From positions 620,001 to 684,000 of the forward strand of contig JAZKJV010000680.1 in NCBI GenBank assembly GCA_037367405.1: a stretch of 64,000 bases of DNA. Reading direction: 5' to 3'. Below, piece by piece: positions 43,143 through 55,799 of this stretch (positions are counted from its first letter, which is position 1; every line of letters starts with the position of its first letter). Position numbers and translations under genes: made by a program. This stretch comes from Ottelia alismoides (taxonomy: Eukaryota; Streptophyta; Magnoliopsida; Alismatales; Hydrocharitaceae). Under the pieces are notes generated by a model, which was given only the letters and a program-made list of their open reading frames with translations, was not told the DNA's origin and searched no databases.

Positions 43143-43170
43143 CAGCTCATGTGGGTGACCACGTGAGCTG
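43143..43170. promoter_or_regulatory. G-box-like hairpin in the B LTR
   Basis: CAGCTCATGTG and CACGTGAGCTG are inverted copies with one mismatch around a 6-base loop, at the position of the A hairpin. Confidence 0.5.
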
Positions 43171-44302
43171 AGCTGGACAGGACTAAATAGTAATATCAAT
43201 GAAGTTAAGGGGCCTCCATGTAATTTACCTGAAATTTTTAAAATAAATAATTAACTTACATGACTAAAAATAAATACACAAAAATGGGGGATAAAGGTGC
43301 AAAATACCCTCTCAAAGGCACGATCATGCGGTTGAGGGCCGCTCACTTGTCCATTCGGCGCGCCTAGAATGCGCGATGATGATTCGTAGCTGACGTCTCT
43401 GATTAGATCTCGGGTCTGAGATCTACGACTGGGGGCTCTTCAATCCGACATTGGTTGCTCCACCTGGAGCTCGGGGAAGATTAGACGGCTGTGAGGGCAC
43501 CTGTATGAACAAGGAAGAACTTTCGCCCGACCAAGCTTTGACTCGATAAATCCGAGGCCTCCAATCTACTCCCTCATTAGCAAGTGACCCAAAAGATTCG
43601 TAGAAGCACCCTACAGTAGTTGAGGGGCGCAAAACGTTCTGGGGCTCGTCGGAGTTCACCTAAGAGGTCGTAGGAGTAGAGGTGCTTCAGCTACCTCCGA
43701 CGAACTACAAAATCACCCAGCTTGGTGTTGGGCTCATGAGACCTGCACAGGAAACAAATGGGGTCAAGGGAAAAGTGCCTCTACCTTATTAGGGGAGAAT
43801 AGAAGCGGGACGAAGCAGGTTGGCGGACCTCCGATGAGGTAAAGGAAGTCAAGGTTCGGTAGCTCAATCCAAGGAGAATCGAGGTGAATTAAATGGATCG
43901 CGACGTAGGTGAAGCGAAGAAGAAAGAGATGAGGGCGACAAGCAGGTCGGACACAAGGCCAAGCACGGTGGAGTGTTCGTCGGAGCTAGCCTCCATCGAA
44001 CTTCGAATCGAGTATTGAACACTAAAACAATGGATTGAATGCTAAACTAATTATATGAAATAAAAGCGAAGCCTAAAACTAATCTAGACAAAAAGAAAAA
44101 AATACCTCGACCGGCTGGAACAAGGAGATGGCTACCTCACGGCAATGCTCTAACGGAGATGGTGGAGATGACCCTCCGTTACTCCTCCACACGCCAAAGA
44201 GCAGGGCGAGCAAGCTGTCACCTTACTTAAGCGCATGGGCTCAGATTTGAGGGAAGAAAATGGCAAGAAGGGATTCAAAAATCGAAGGGAAGGAGGGGTC
44301 TC

Positions 44303-44315
44303 GGTTATGTATAGG
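44303..44315 (-). promoter_or_regulatory. TATA-like box in the B LTR
   Basis: The minus strand reads CCTATACATAACC, about 200 bp downstream of the W-box palindrome, matching the spacing in A and C. Confidence 0.35.
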
Positions 44316-44513
44316 CGATTGGGATGGGAAGAAGATCGAGGTGTAACGGGCAAATCAGTGATGCACTCCTCAAGGCATCGAGCACGCATGATATAGGGAT
44401 GCTCGAGGAGAAAAAGTGCAGAAGAAACCATTCCCATTCGATGCTTGCATCGATGGGAGAAAAGGGAGAAGATAGGTCAAAGGCTAGATCTGACAAACTG
44501 GATGTCTTGGAAG

Positions 44514-44537
44514 AAGAGTTGACCCGGGTCAACTCTT
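44514..44537. promoter_or_regulatory. Perfect 24-bp palindrome with paired W-boxes in the B LTR
   Basis: AAGAGTTGACCC joins its exact reverse complement GGGTCAACTCTT with no spacer. It contains TTGACC on both strands. A second palindrome, TGGTTGGTCCA and TGGACCAACCA, follows at 44547-44570. Confidence 0.6.
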
Positions 44538-45946
44538 GACTTCCCCTGGTTGGTCCATGTGGACCAACCAAAAAAAAGGCGAGTCAAAATTATATCAAAA
44601 ATCGATAAATAATAAATGCTTTTATTAGAGTAAAGCTATAAAATAAAAAATATTCATTATTTTCTATAGTATTTTAATATGATTTTTTTATTTTTTAGAG
44701 TTAATTTATTACAAATTACCTTTTAAGAGTCCATTTCTAGGTATATTCATCTATATTTTGGGTATCTTATTGTTATTTTGTACTTTTGATTTTATTATTT
44801 TATTTATTATTGTATATATTTATAACTTATTTTTATGGGATTTTTACTCGACATACCCTATAAACTTTGCCAATCACCTCCACGACCTTTGAAACAACCT
44901 AATTCCCTGCTCGACACCGTAAACATGCCAACTCTTACCCCATGAACCCTCCAGGTAATATGTTTTAAGCCTGTGGGGGTTCTTCGGGTAATTTATAGGG
45001 TCGTTAGGGTAATTACGTTGTGCAAAAGGTCGTAGAGGTATTTTAAAATGTTTATAGGGTCTGCTGGGTAAAAATCCCTATGTTTATATACATAAATATA
45101 TTTTCATTATATTTTTCTGATATATTATGTACAATTAATAAATAGGGTATTAAATATATGGTATAAGTATAGGTATTTCATCTATGTATTTTGTATACTT
45201 ATTTTATTTTTGTATTTTCTTTATGGTTTTATTTTATCTAAATATGTACATATGTTATAAATAATATTTACAAAATTACAAAAATATAAAAATAAAAATA
45301 ATAAGGAATAAATACAATGAATATTTTATTCGAGTAAAGTATACAATAGGAGTCCAAAATCTAACTTTCACAACTTAACTCTAAAAAATATGAACCATCT
45401 TCATTAAATAGCCTATTAAAAGTTACATACAATTAAAGTGATTTTTATACATTTTGAATTTTTATTTAGGTGATATTAGTCTGGGAAGTTTTGATTTTGG
45501 CTTTTATTCTGAGTATAACTTGTACATTGTATATTATTCTTCTATAAAATAAATTTTGTAATTTTATTTGTATTTTTATATACAACTTTCATGCACAAAG
45601 TTTCTTTATTTGAGATATAAAAAGGTCCCAAAAATTACTTATAGATGAATAAATGAAAAAGATTTTCATTGAATAAATGGTCCTTATCTCTCCCTACTTT
45701 ACTCCTTGTTGATACAGTCATCAAGATGCCTAGATCTCGGCGTTTAGGGTCATAAAATATCTTTGACATTTTGTTCTTGTTCTTTTCTTTATTCTATAAT
45801 TTTGTCATTAGAAACAGCATTTTATATACAATAAATAAAATAAATAATGAATGTTAATTTATACAAAATAATGCCATTTACATGCATTAGCTAGGGTTTT
45901 TAAGGCCAAAATGATAGAATAAAGGTGATGAAATGGAGATTTATCA

Positions 45947-47890
45947 TCCCATGTTCTTGCCTTCACTATTCCCTAGCAAACACTTATGTAATAAGTGCAG
46001 AAAAAAAAACACAAAAAAGAAATAGAAAGAAAGTGGATTGTTTTTAATTCTCAAACTTGTCTTCACAAAATCAAAGTTTGGAGCTTAAGTCGTACTTTGG
46101 ATTTAGGAGCAGTCGGGACCTTATTGGGAAACGCATTTGAAATACAATAGCCTCTGAGAATCACAAAACTCTGCTCAAGTATCCGCAATATCCAGGTCAT
46201 AATACTTCAACTCATATGCAAACCCTTATGACAATGAGTCTATCTTGGGCAGTGTGTGTGATATGTAGCTCTCCTCGGCTGAAGTGGTCGAAGTCAATCT
46301 TCTCCAACATGGTGACCCTAATTCTCCAATACAACAACTATTTCCTTGAGAAGCGAGGTATTCTCTTCTAAGTTCAAGTGACACCCAGCTCAAGAAGAGG
46401 AGGTGGAGAGAAGAATGGGTGATAGCTAGTTTAGCTACCTATCCTATGATGCTTGACCAGTGTAGCCAAGTCATCCGACTACAGACTCACAAATGTATGA
46501 CTTTGAAGCTCAAACTTGCTTTAGTGACTATACAAATATGTGCATTCTGATAGGTATTTTATTTTCAATCAGGCTTGTCCACTTTTTTGGAGTTTTTTTA
46601 TTTTTCTAAAACACTATATACAACATCATTTACATAAGGACTTTTTCTTCTTAAGCCAGTAGACTATCCCTCTTTTGAAGCTTTATTGCAACGCGCAACT
46701 TCTGTCTTTAGACCTCGTCGCCATTGGATCAGGTTGGACTACAATGGCCACAAATGTGTGATTTCTGATGTTTCCATTGGCTTGTGTCTCATGCCGGCAA
46801 ATCCAGCACTCTACTACTTCAACTGAGGTGAGAAAAGTGAAAGGTGCAGGTGTACAAGCTAGGTCATTATCGACAAGAGTCGTGCATGTGCTCCAAAATA
46901 CTCTACTTAGACAGTCAAGACGACATTGAACCAAGTCTCACGATTCTCAAGAATCAAGTCAACTAGACTTGAAAAACCTAAATTCTAGTTCCTATAAGGT
47001 TCCTATGATTAGGAATATTGAAGGTCCAACCAAGCTTCGATCTTCGGATTTGATTTAGACTTGTTCAATTATAAAACTCAATTTGAAAAATGCAAATAAT
47101 ATGTGCAACGTAGAAAATATTTCTGTGATGCAATTTTCAAAATTTGAACTTTTTATGGGTTTTGAAAAGATTTTACAATTTTTATGCAATTTTTCAAAAA
47201 TATTTTGAAATATTTTTCGTATTTTTCAAAATAAAAAAATTTAGAATAAAAGATTAGTACAAATATTTACGCTAGAGTGCTTCAATTATTTACAAGAATA
47301 GGGTTTTTAAGGATTTACACAAGGGATATGTTCTTATTTATATATACACACACACAATTAGTAAAGAATTTTTGCGTAATGTATATATTCCTCAAACTTA
47401 TTTGAAAATTATTTTACAATCATATTTGGAATTATAGTCTAAATTATTTTTTGCAAGTAATTTTTACAAACATTTGAAAATTATTTTGTAGAGGTTTATC
47501 AAATAGTATATAGATTTTTCAAAATATTTTTACAACCATTTTCAAAACCATTTGCAAATAGTTTTTCAAAACATTTTTATTTCACATAAAGAAAAGAAAT
47601 TTTTACAAAAAAAATATTTTTACAAAGGTTGAAAACATTTAACAAAAACATTTTCCAAATATTTTTCAAAATATTTTTCAAAAAGATTTCCAAACTATTT
47701 TCCAAACATTTTGCAAAAAAATATTTTTACCTGATCTATTAATCAGTACAAAAGGAATTTGAGGAATGATAAACATCTATTTATTAAATGATTTAATGAA
47801 TTGCATATGTATATATATAGTATTTTATCCATAATTATTAAAAATACGAAAGTACGTGTTATGGATAAAGTATATACGTAGCATATACGA
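45947..47890 (-). other. Non-coding 3' domain of element B with decayed polypurine tract
   Basis: TCCCATGTTCTTGCC (45947-45961) is the decayed polypurine tract. Homology to the 3' domain of A and C follows, including the 67-nt block at 46632-46698, then degenerate AT-rich units (ATTTTTCAAAAC and similar, about 47140-47720). No ORF of note. Confidence 0.75.
46632..46698 (-). other. Highly conserved 67-nt non-coding block (copy in B)
   Basis: It differs from the A copy at 7 of 67 sites. On the element strand the tract AAAAGAGGGA is unchanged and the second tract has become AAGAAGAAAAA, still all purine. Confidence 0.75.
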
Positions 47891-48386
47891 CCCCCCTATA
47901 CTTAGCTTGAGTTATGTCCTCATAGATCAGAGAGAAAAAGAGAAGACGAGACTCGTATTGAATATAGAAAAGCCTAAAGAATAACAAATAAGGAATGAAT
48001 GAAATGAATGAATGAGAAGTCGACCGTCCCCCATACCTAGGATGAAATATTCCCAAGTATAGAAGATTGTAAACAAGGCAGGGAGGGTCAAGCGTGGGAA
48101 TGAATATATCACACTCAAACTGTCTCCCCCTATACTTAAGGTAAGATATCCCTAAGTATAAACAAGAAAAGGATACAGTGGAGGGGATCAATGAATGAAA
48201 ATTTCCGGGTGCACACCCCCTATACTTAGGAAAAAGTACGTCCTAAGTACAGCAATTAAGAAGGGGTGACACCTTTTTAGAAGAAAAAGAAAAATGAAAA
48301 TGAAAAGAAGAAAAGAAGAGAGATCACTCAACTCATCCACCCCCCCCCCCCTCCCATACTTAGGACGGAGTACGTCCTAAGCAAGG
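47891..48386 (-). repeat. Array of five hairpins with polypurine-like tails (element B)
   Basis: CCCCCCTATACTTAG starts the array at 47891-47905. Further units centre at about 48045, 48143, 48234 and 48370, each with ATACTTAGG-like and CCTAAGTAT-like arms preceded by a C-run on the + strand. The last follows a run of eleven C. Confidence 0.75.
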
Positions 48387-48469
48387 CAAAACACATGGAA
48401 TGAGGTGGATGAGCAAAAATGGGAGATAGAAGGAAGTAAGACAAAAGCGAATATACAAAGAGATGGATA

Positions 48470-49530
48470 TACAAAGGATCAAGAAGGTAGAAAGTGGACC
48501 TTCTTGCACGATTGTTGAGGAATAGATCTGACAAGGTGTAGATCGATATCAAGGTCGTCATTAGACACAAACCGATCAGGATCGACCTGGTGAAAATCAT
48601 CAGCAATCTCAAAGCGGGAAGGCACAAACTAGTCAGTGGAAGTAGTATAGTCATGTTCGGCATGGGGGGGGTCTCAGCTTGTTCAAAACAAAAAGGAAAG
48701 AACTCACTTATGGAAGTAGTCAGATCAGGTTCATCATGTGAGGTCTCAACTAAGTCATCATTGAAATGCCCGAATTCATTTATGAAAGCAATAAGGTCAA
48801 ATTCGGCATCTTCAGTCTCTACTATGTCTGCCCTCCGCTCTAAAATGTCAATCGTGTAAATCTCACGGTTATCATCAATGCATTGCCACTCACAGGAAGG
48901 GGGAAACTCCAAGGTTTATGCTTTTTGAGATTTCCTCACTAAAGAGGAATCCTCGGGTCTCAGTGTCATCCATCAAAAAGCAAACCTCTATGATATCAAC
49001 ATCAAGGTCATAGTCCACAGGGTCGGCAAACACGGGCACACTCTTGTGGGATGCAGGTCTCTGGTCAACAGTGGGTCCAGTGTTCAATACATCGCTCCCG
49101 ACATCAGAAGGGAAGTGAATTTCTCCAAATCCATAATCAATAACAGCTCTCGCAGAGGCGAGGAAAGGTCGTCCCAAGATGATTGGAGGATGCTCCACAG
49201 GGGTGGAGGTCTCGATGGGGAATATGACAAAGTCAATAGTGAAGCTCATGTCCTAAATCTGAATGACAGCGTATTCTAGAATACCCTTCGGCCTCTTTAT
49301 TGATCCATCAACGAATTGGACAATCATCCTGATTTTCTTGAGAGGCCCAAGATGAAGAGACGTAACATCGAGAAGGGTATTATATTAATCGAAGCACCAC
49401 CATCAAAGAGAGTGTTATCACAAGAATAGTCAGAGATCGTGCAACTCATAAGAGGTGTGACGGTGTTCCCTTTCCTAATGTGTGGACGGTGAGAGATGGT
49501 GTGGGCAGTGGCCATGGTCAAAATGTGATG
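48470..49530 (-). pseudogene. Protease and acidic linker of element B
   Basis: Fragments in three frames: TLFDGGASINIIPFSML (protease, where the usual DSG is DGG) near 49400; [20 protein letters not shown] (protease C-terminus) near 49170; and an acidic linker (TEDAEFDLIAFINEFG, SHDEPDLTTSISEF) near 48700-48830. RT should follow the linker but does not: 3' non-coding sequence starts instead. Confidence 0.75.
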
Positions 49531-49966
49531 CTCAGATTTTCTCCTTCACTTTCTCTTCTTGGATTTAGGAGCAGATAATCAGGTCATGGCCTGATGAAGT
49601 GGGGCCTCAATAATCTCATGAATAGCTGCTACCACTTATGGTTCAATAAACTTTAAAAAAATGGATCTCCTCCATACAAGGGAGAAGACCATAATCATCA
49701 TCTACACAAGGATGGCTAAGAGCGATATGTACAGTGTCATCATTGCGGTCAAAGGTGGGAACCAGTGTGAGTGTGTGTAGTCAAGGAATCTGGCAGGTGT
49801 GCTCTCTCCTCACAAGATGACCCAACCGTGTGTCTCCCAACATCCTTTTGTATTTTTAAATTGTTCATTTTTTGTATTTTGGGCGATTGCAAGCTCTCAT
49901 AGGAATCCTCGAATGAACCCATACCATCAAATGGTGAAACATCATGGTGGCTCTTATTTAGGCTAG
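49531..49966 (-). pseudogene. gag: Gag C-terminal fragment of element B
   Basis: A short open frame reads FGRLITSLNKSHHDVSPFDG and KMNNLKIQKDVG before stops. It lies upstream of protease in the element, where the Gag tail is expected. It is cut by element C at 49967. Confidence 0.5.
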
Positions 49967-52486
49967 TGATGAGCCGCCCGAACAACTAAGGTAAATCAGG
50001 TATATCTGCGGTCGTTGCGACCTCAGTTGCTCGGGACTCAGAGCTCAACAAGAAAAATTCAGACCACCAAACAAAGACAAAAATCGATGAAAACTCAAGA
50101 TAGCGGTCTAGCTATTGGATTAACTTTGTATAACACCCAGGGTCGAACTCAGAGAGCACGTGATGGCCTTGCGGCCTACGAAGTAGTCAAAAATTAATAA
50201 AATAAAAATAAGCAATTTTTGGTGGATTTTTAATATTTTTATATTTTTTTGGAATTTTTAATTATAAAGAAAATAATAAAACCAATAAAACAAGCAACTA
50301 TCAACAATTATTTAACTACTCAAAAATGTTAAAAAATCAAACAATAATATTTTTATAATTTTTGTATTTTTTTACTGTTTTTAGTGAATTTTTGGTAATT
50401 TTCTGATTTTTATAGAATTTTCTAAAAATAAAATAAGATAAAAACAGAGGAATAATGTCCAGTCACGCTTCAAGGGTCAACATAAAATATAAAATGATCT
50501 ACAAAAGCCTGAAGGTATTTTTCATGTAAACTAGAAATAAAAAGGGAAATTCAGAGACTCGGTTTATTATTTTTAGAGTTTTCTATTAATTATTAGAATT
50601 TTTCTAAGTTTTTCAATGTTTTCCAATTTTTATATTTTCTATAAGTCCAAAAATGACCAAACTTGGTCAGAAAATCAAGCACACTAAAATGAACAGAATC
50701 TAATTTTTTTGTAATTTTTAAAGATGTTTTAATATTTTTTGTGAAGTTTAAATATGAACAGGCTAAAAAAGAGGTGTTTTTGAATTTTTAAAAATAATAA
50801 AAGGGCTCCAAAAATTTCCCAAAAATCAGTGAAAATTCTACACAGTGGCAGGAGCCATGTTTCAAATTTTCACTTGATTTGGAGTAGATTTTATATTTTA
50901 TTTAAAACAACCAAGAGCCCACAGTGCACAGGGACTTGATCGTAATAAAAATACCTTCCAGGGGCTAAAACTAACAAAAAGGGAAGTCCAGGGGGTCCTG
51001 GTGCAAAATGTCCAAGATCTCACGCACCACGCGCATGATCTGGGCACTCAGGGACCTATTTGTAAAGAAACTTAAGTCCCTAGACCTATTAGTAACACGT
51101 ACTAAAAGTCCAGGGGTGAAAGTATAAAAAGCCCACTATATTCAACACATGTGGAAATAAAAACATTCACAGGGGAATCAATGCAAATATCCAAAAATAT
51201 TTCTCATTCAGTGACAACCAGAAAGTACAGCCCACAACATGCAATTTCACCAAGAAATCACGTGTCAAAGCACGTGTCCACAATAGGCAGGGGTAGAAAT
51301 GCAAATATCAGAAACGACAAGGTGCTAAGTGCAAATGTTCCAAACTAAAATAAACGCTATAAAATATTTACAGGACTAAACGCTAAAAACTAAAAGATGG
51401 AGGGCCTAAGGGAAATTACCCCTTATTATAATCCAAGGGCTGAGATGGCGTCGCGTGTCTGATCTGACGGTGGCTGCTGATGACGGCGCCTCAACGAAGA
51501 AGCCCTGGCTTTGATCCAACGGTGGAGGGTGCGCCACGTGGGGGGATCAACGGTCGAGAATAGCTGGCGCTAACCCTCGTTGGATGCAGGGTGGAGAAGG
51601 GGCCATGTGTCTGATCTGACGGTGGTTGCTGGCCTCTTCTTCACCCTAATCGAACGGTCCACAAATGATCTGGGCCTCCGGGGTCGAACGGACGGCAGAG
51701 GAGGGTCCTGGAGGAACTCCTCGCCGGCGAACTTCGCCGGAGGACTGGAAGTGCGCTAGACCTCCGCAGGAGCTGCTGATGATCGGAAAAGATTCGTCGT
51801 AGCCTCCCGCGTCTAAAGAACTCCTCCGATGACGCAAAGGAGCCCCGAAGAGCCCAGGCGACAACGGCGGAGCTGAAGCTCCTGTGTTGAATATGGAGGA
51901 CCTCAGATGTCCTCCTCAGACCTGCAAAATGGCACAGAGAGACTACTGGGTCGAGGGAAAAATGCCTCGACCCGGTTAGAAGCGCAGTGGGTGGACGGTG
52001 CGTCGTGGTAGTCGAACTCCGGCGAAGCGGCGGCGAAGGAGTTCGAAGACCCTGCTCCGGGGCGAGTCAGGGGGTGCGAGCGGGTGTAGAAGGTGCAGAG
52101 GAGGCTCGTGAGTATGATAGTCGATTCCGATGATCGAGAAGGTGACTGGTGTGGTCGGAATCAATGGTCGTCGGCGGAGGATGGAATTGGGGGTAAACAA
52201 AAATTAGCGAAAGATAAAGGGAACTAAAGATACCTGATGGTCGAGGTCGACTGGGAATGAGCTGTTGTAGCTCTAGGTCCTTGCCTCGAGGGTCGTCGAT
52301 GCCCAAGGCTCGAGCACCACGCAGGGGGCAGCGCACGGTGGCGTAAGGCTACCGGATCGATGGTCGGGACTCCTCCTCCTCATTGCGACATCGCCAATTT
52401 CTTGCTGTCACTCAGGAGAAGGTGGTGGAGGTCCTGGGATGGAAAGAGAGGAGCCAAAGATGAGTGAAAGTCGGGCGGAGCTCGGA

Positions 52487-52494
52487 TTAAATAA
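52487..52494 (-). promoter_or_regulatory. TATA-like box in the C LTR
   Basis: TTATTTAA is followed on the element strand by GAGCTCCGCC, as in element A. It is a weak TATA match. Confidence 0.35.
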
Positions 52495-52690
52495 GGCTAG
52501 GGGTCCGGCTAAGAGAGGGTCGGGCGAGCTTATCGGAGCTCGGACCCCTTAAATCCATCCCGGGCGTGGATCAGTGATGAACGATGATGGATTAGGACCC
52601 GGGGTTCGATGATTGGCGATTGGATCGACGCGCAATAAATGGGAGAAGAAGCGGGTCGGGCGCAGATCCGGAAGTCAGTGGTCCAGGGGG

Positions 52691-52708
52691 GTTGACCGGG
52701 GGGTCAAC
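52691..52708. promoter_or_regulatory. Inverted W-box pair in the C LTR
   Basis: GTTGACC and GGTCAAC are perfect inverted copies with a four-G spacer, about 200 bp upstream of the TATA-like box. Confidence 0.55.
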
Positions 52709-53693
52709 ATCCCCCGTGGACCAATCAGGAGCGGCCACGTCATAAAAGATTTGGAAATTCATTTTAAATTAGAAAATGGCCGATTTAAGAAAAACTTAAA
52801 CATGAAAAATATTTATTTATTTACAAACTATTTTTTTGTGATTTTTATTTGTTTATTTGAAATAAAAATTAGGTATTTACAATATAGTATTATATACATA
52901 GGTATATACGATATTGTATTTTTAATTTTGATTTTAAATTATTTATTTTTTTACATTTTTATTCCAATTTTATATTTTATTTATTTAAAAAATAAAATTT
53001 GGAATAATTAGGTATTTTTGTTTTATTTTTATTATTTAATTACAAGGGGTAAATAAATAAGTTTATTTATATACATATATGGTATATATACAATGAAGGA
53101 ATTGATTTTATTTTTATTTCTTTTTATATTATTTTTGTTTTTGTAATTTTTATTTTATTTATTTACACCATGAGATATAGAGTATATACAATTTTTATTA
53201 GATTTTAATTTATTTATTTATAGGTATAAACAAATAAGTAAAGGGTGTCTATGTACATGGTGAATCAACCAGGATGAAAGGATTTTATTTTTATTTTTAT
53301 TTTTCCATTTTTATTTTGATTTAATATTTACAAATATTTACATATAAATACAAACCCAATTTATTTTTATTTATAGGAAAATATTTTTATTTTATTTACA
53401 GGTATGTACGTACACATGAGCTTCCTTATCTCTCTCTACTTGGGTTTTTATGCGGTCAGGCCCATGTTGAGCCCTCCCTTGGGATTAGGTTGCTCAATAT
53501 TTATTCTAAATATCTCCCTCTTTTTCTTTTATTTCTTTATTCTTTTATTTATGCATAAAAACATGCTAATTATTTATTTTTACACAATGCATGTTTTTTT
53601 ATAATTAGTGATATTTACAAGGATATACATGTGTTTTGCAAAGGTTTTGTAGCTAAAATAAAAGAATAAAGAGTGATGAATGGGTATTCATCA

Positions 53694-53708
53694 CCCCCCT
53701 ATACTTAA
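53694..53708 (-). other. Polypurine tract of element C
   Basis: The minus strand reads TTAAGTATAGGGGGG right before the LTR. A TTTGCTA/TAGCAAA hairpin follows, as in A. Confidence 0.85.
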
Positions 53709-55296
53709 CTTTGCTAGTCCCTTAGCAAACACTTATTTGAAAAAGAAGTGAAAAAGAGAAAGAAAAAGAAAAGGAGGAGAATATGCATGGATCAAGGTTG
53801 ATTATTAAACTTGCCTTCATTAATTTGAAATATGGAGCTCGATCAGATCTTTGGATTATTAATGTGTCGGAACCTTATTTAGACTTAGGTTTAAAACTCA
53901 ACAGCCTCTAAGTTCCACTAATCTATAATCAGGACTTCTCAACAATCCAGATCAGAACAAGTCATCATACACAAACCCTGAAGACTATGAGTCTTTCCTT
54001 GTACTGTGTAAGTGAGGTAAGCTCTCCACCTCAGAAGTGGTAACTTGACAACCCTCTCCAACAAGGTAACTCTATGACCCTAGTCTGGCCACTCTTTCCT
54101 CGAGGAGCGGGGTCTTCCCTTCTAAGTTCAAGTTCAACCGGCTCAAGAAGAGGGGGAAGAAGAGAATGGACCATGGCCAGTGTAGCCATGTATCCTTGGG
54201 AGCTCAACCAGTGTAGCTAAGTCTCCCTGCTGCAAGCTACATAAGGTGAATCCATGAGTCTCAGGCTTTGCTTATTGCACTATATACATACTCCGGTGGG
54301 ATTATCATTTTCTATCAGACCCACCACTTTTTTGGAGTTATTTTCTTTTTGCATTTTTTTTCAAGTGCATCTATACAACATATACATGTGTAGCATATAT
54401 ACATAAGGAGTTTTTCCTCTTGAGCCAGTAGACTATCCCTCTTTTGAAGCATTATTGCAACCCACAACTCCTGTCGTTAGACCTCATGGCAACCAGACCA
54501 AGTTGAGACGCACTTCCTTCACTAAAAGAAGAAGTGAGGTTCCATCTAGAAGTACTACCCTCATATGCTACCTCAAATCAAGGAAGACTGCCTCCTCACC
54601 ACCTCATCCGTAGAGAGCTCGGTGCAAAGTGCGGGTCCAAGTAAAACCATTGTCTATATGAGTCATGTGTGTGTTGTTAAGTGCTCTACTTAGGCTCATT
54701 GAGATGACATGTGATCATAGCCTAGTGGACTCAAAGAATTAAGTCACCATGGACCTGAAAAGCCTTAACCCTAAGCCCTATAAGGTTCCTCTTATACTTA
54801 GGTGGATTAATATCTTAATCAAGCTCCATTTCCCAATTTAATTCCAGGCTAGTTTAAATGTCAACTATAATCCAGGAAAAACTATACAAGTATATACAAA
54901 GATGCTATTTACACAATATTTACACAAATGCAAAATATTTTGAAAAATGTTTTGAAATCATGGATGTATGCATGAATGCAAGTTTTGCAAAATATTTACA
55001 CAAATTTACACAAGATTTTTGCAAACTTTTGATTTTCAAAACATTTTTGAAAAATTTTGTACTATATACATAATTTTGATATACACATATTTACACAAAC
55101 TTTACACAAAAAGTTTTTGAAAACATTTTCACAAAAATAATTTGTACAATAGCTATGTATGTGCAAATAAAAGAATGTTATTTACAGGGAAAAATGTTTA
55201 ATTTTTATGGATTTTTGGTTTTTAGCCATTTTTATTTATTTACACACTCATACAAAGTACGAGTTATGGCTAAAGTATATATGAAATATATACACA
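53709..55296 (-). other. Non-coding 3' domain of element C
   Basis: No env-like ORF. It aligns with the corresponding regions of A and B (for example TTCCCTTCTAAGTTCAAGT near 54113 and two CCAGTGTAG motifs near 54178 and 54212). AT-rich degenerate units such as TTTACACAAA fill about 54890-55150. Confidence 0.8.
54411..54477 (-). other. Highly conserved 67-nt non-coding block (copy in C)
   Basis: It differs from the A copy at only 3 of 67 sites although the flanking non-coding sequence is far more divergent. Both element-strand purine tracts (AAAAGAGGGA and AAGAGGAAAAA) are unchanged. Confidence 0.8.
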
Positions 55297-55651
55297 CCCC
55301 CCTATACTTAGCTCGAACGATGTCCTCAGAGTCAAGAGCAATGAAGAAGACATAACTCGTGCTTAGTATAGGGAAGTGAAAAGGAAGGCTATGTACAAAG
55401 ATGAATGAATGAATAGAAATCAAGAGAGTCTCGGCTTTTCCCCCTATACTTAGGATCAAATAATCCTAAGTATAGCAGGTTGTACACAAAGGGAAAACCG
55501 AGTGGAGAATGTACAGGGTCTACCCCCCCTATACTTAGGGTAGAATATCCCTAAGCATAGGCAGCAAAAACAGGGGTAAAATGAATCAAAAGAAATACCC
55601 GAGAGTCCTACATCCCCCCTATACTTAGGGTAAAGTATACCCTAAGTATAG
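55297..55651 (-). repeat. Array of four hairpins with polypurine-like tails (element C)
   Basis: Units: 55297-55374 (long imperfect arms), 55439-55475 (13-nt perfect arms), 55523-55560, and 55614-55651 with 14-nt perfect arms (55619-55632 with 55638-55651). Each is preceded on the + strand by CCCCC or CCCCCC, that is, followed by a G-run on the element strand. Confidence 0.85.
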
Positions 55652-55799
55652 CATAATCAAAAGATGAGGAAAGGGTTGTGGACTAAAGAATGGAATGATA
55701 TGGACAACTGGATCTATACAAGTCGGGATAACAGTGATAATCAGGCATGAGACGCAATAGATGTGAGTCAAGAGACCACATCTCACGCAAAATGAATAG

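Larger units (their letters stand above)
42000..45946 (-). repeat. 3' LTR of element B
   Basis: The start TAATAACC (expected TGATAACC) aligns with the start of the A LTR, including the shared ACGTCGTCGAGGCGACC and CAATTAACCCA patches, and the end is GAGATTTATCA. It holds a G-box-like hairpin (43143-43170), GC-rich block (43310-44500), TATA-like box (44303-44315) and W-box palindrome (44514-44537). Confidence 0.85.
42000..49966 (-). mobile_element. Athila-type element B, lacking RT, RNase H and integrase; interrupted by C
   Basis: It has a 3' LTR (42000-45946), a decayed polypurine tract, the conserved 3' domain, the hairpin array, then directly a short acidic linker, protease and part of gag. 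RT, RNase H and integrase (about 3 kb in A and C) are missing between linker and hairpin array. At 49967 element C interrupts the gag region; the rest of B should lie beyond C. The layout resembles non-autonomous gag-bearing retrotransposons, but one copy cannot tell a family from a single deletion. Confidence 0.8.
49967..53693 (-). repeat. 3' LTR of element C
   Basis: The 3.73 kb LTR starts TGATGAGCCGCCC and ends GGGTATTCATCA. It has a GC-rich block (51430-52740) with several GATCCAACGGT-like words, TATA-like box at about 52487-52494 (minus strand CCTTATTTAATCC), an inverted W-box pair at 52691-52708, and an AT-rich end. Confidence 0.9.

Noticed and set aside
48339..48351. Long C-run as a G-quadruplex
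   Set aside because: A single run of eleven C beside one of CCC is not enough for a clear four-tract motif, and G-runs in the hairpin array are about 80-130 nt apart.
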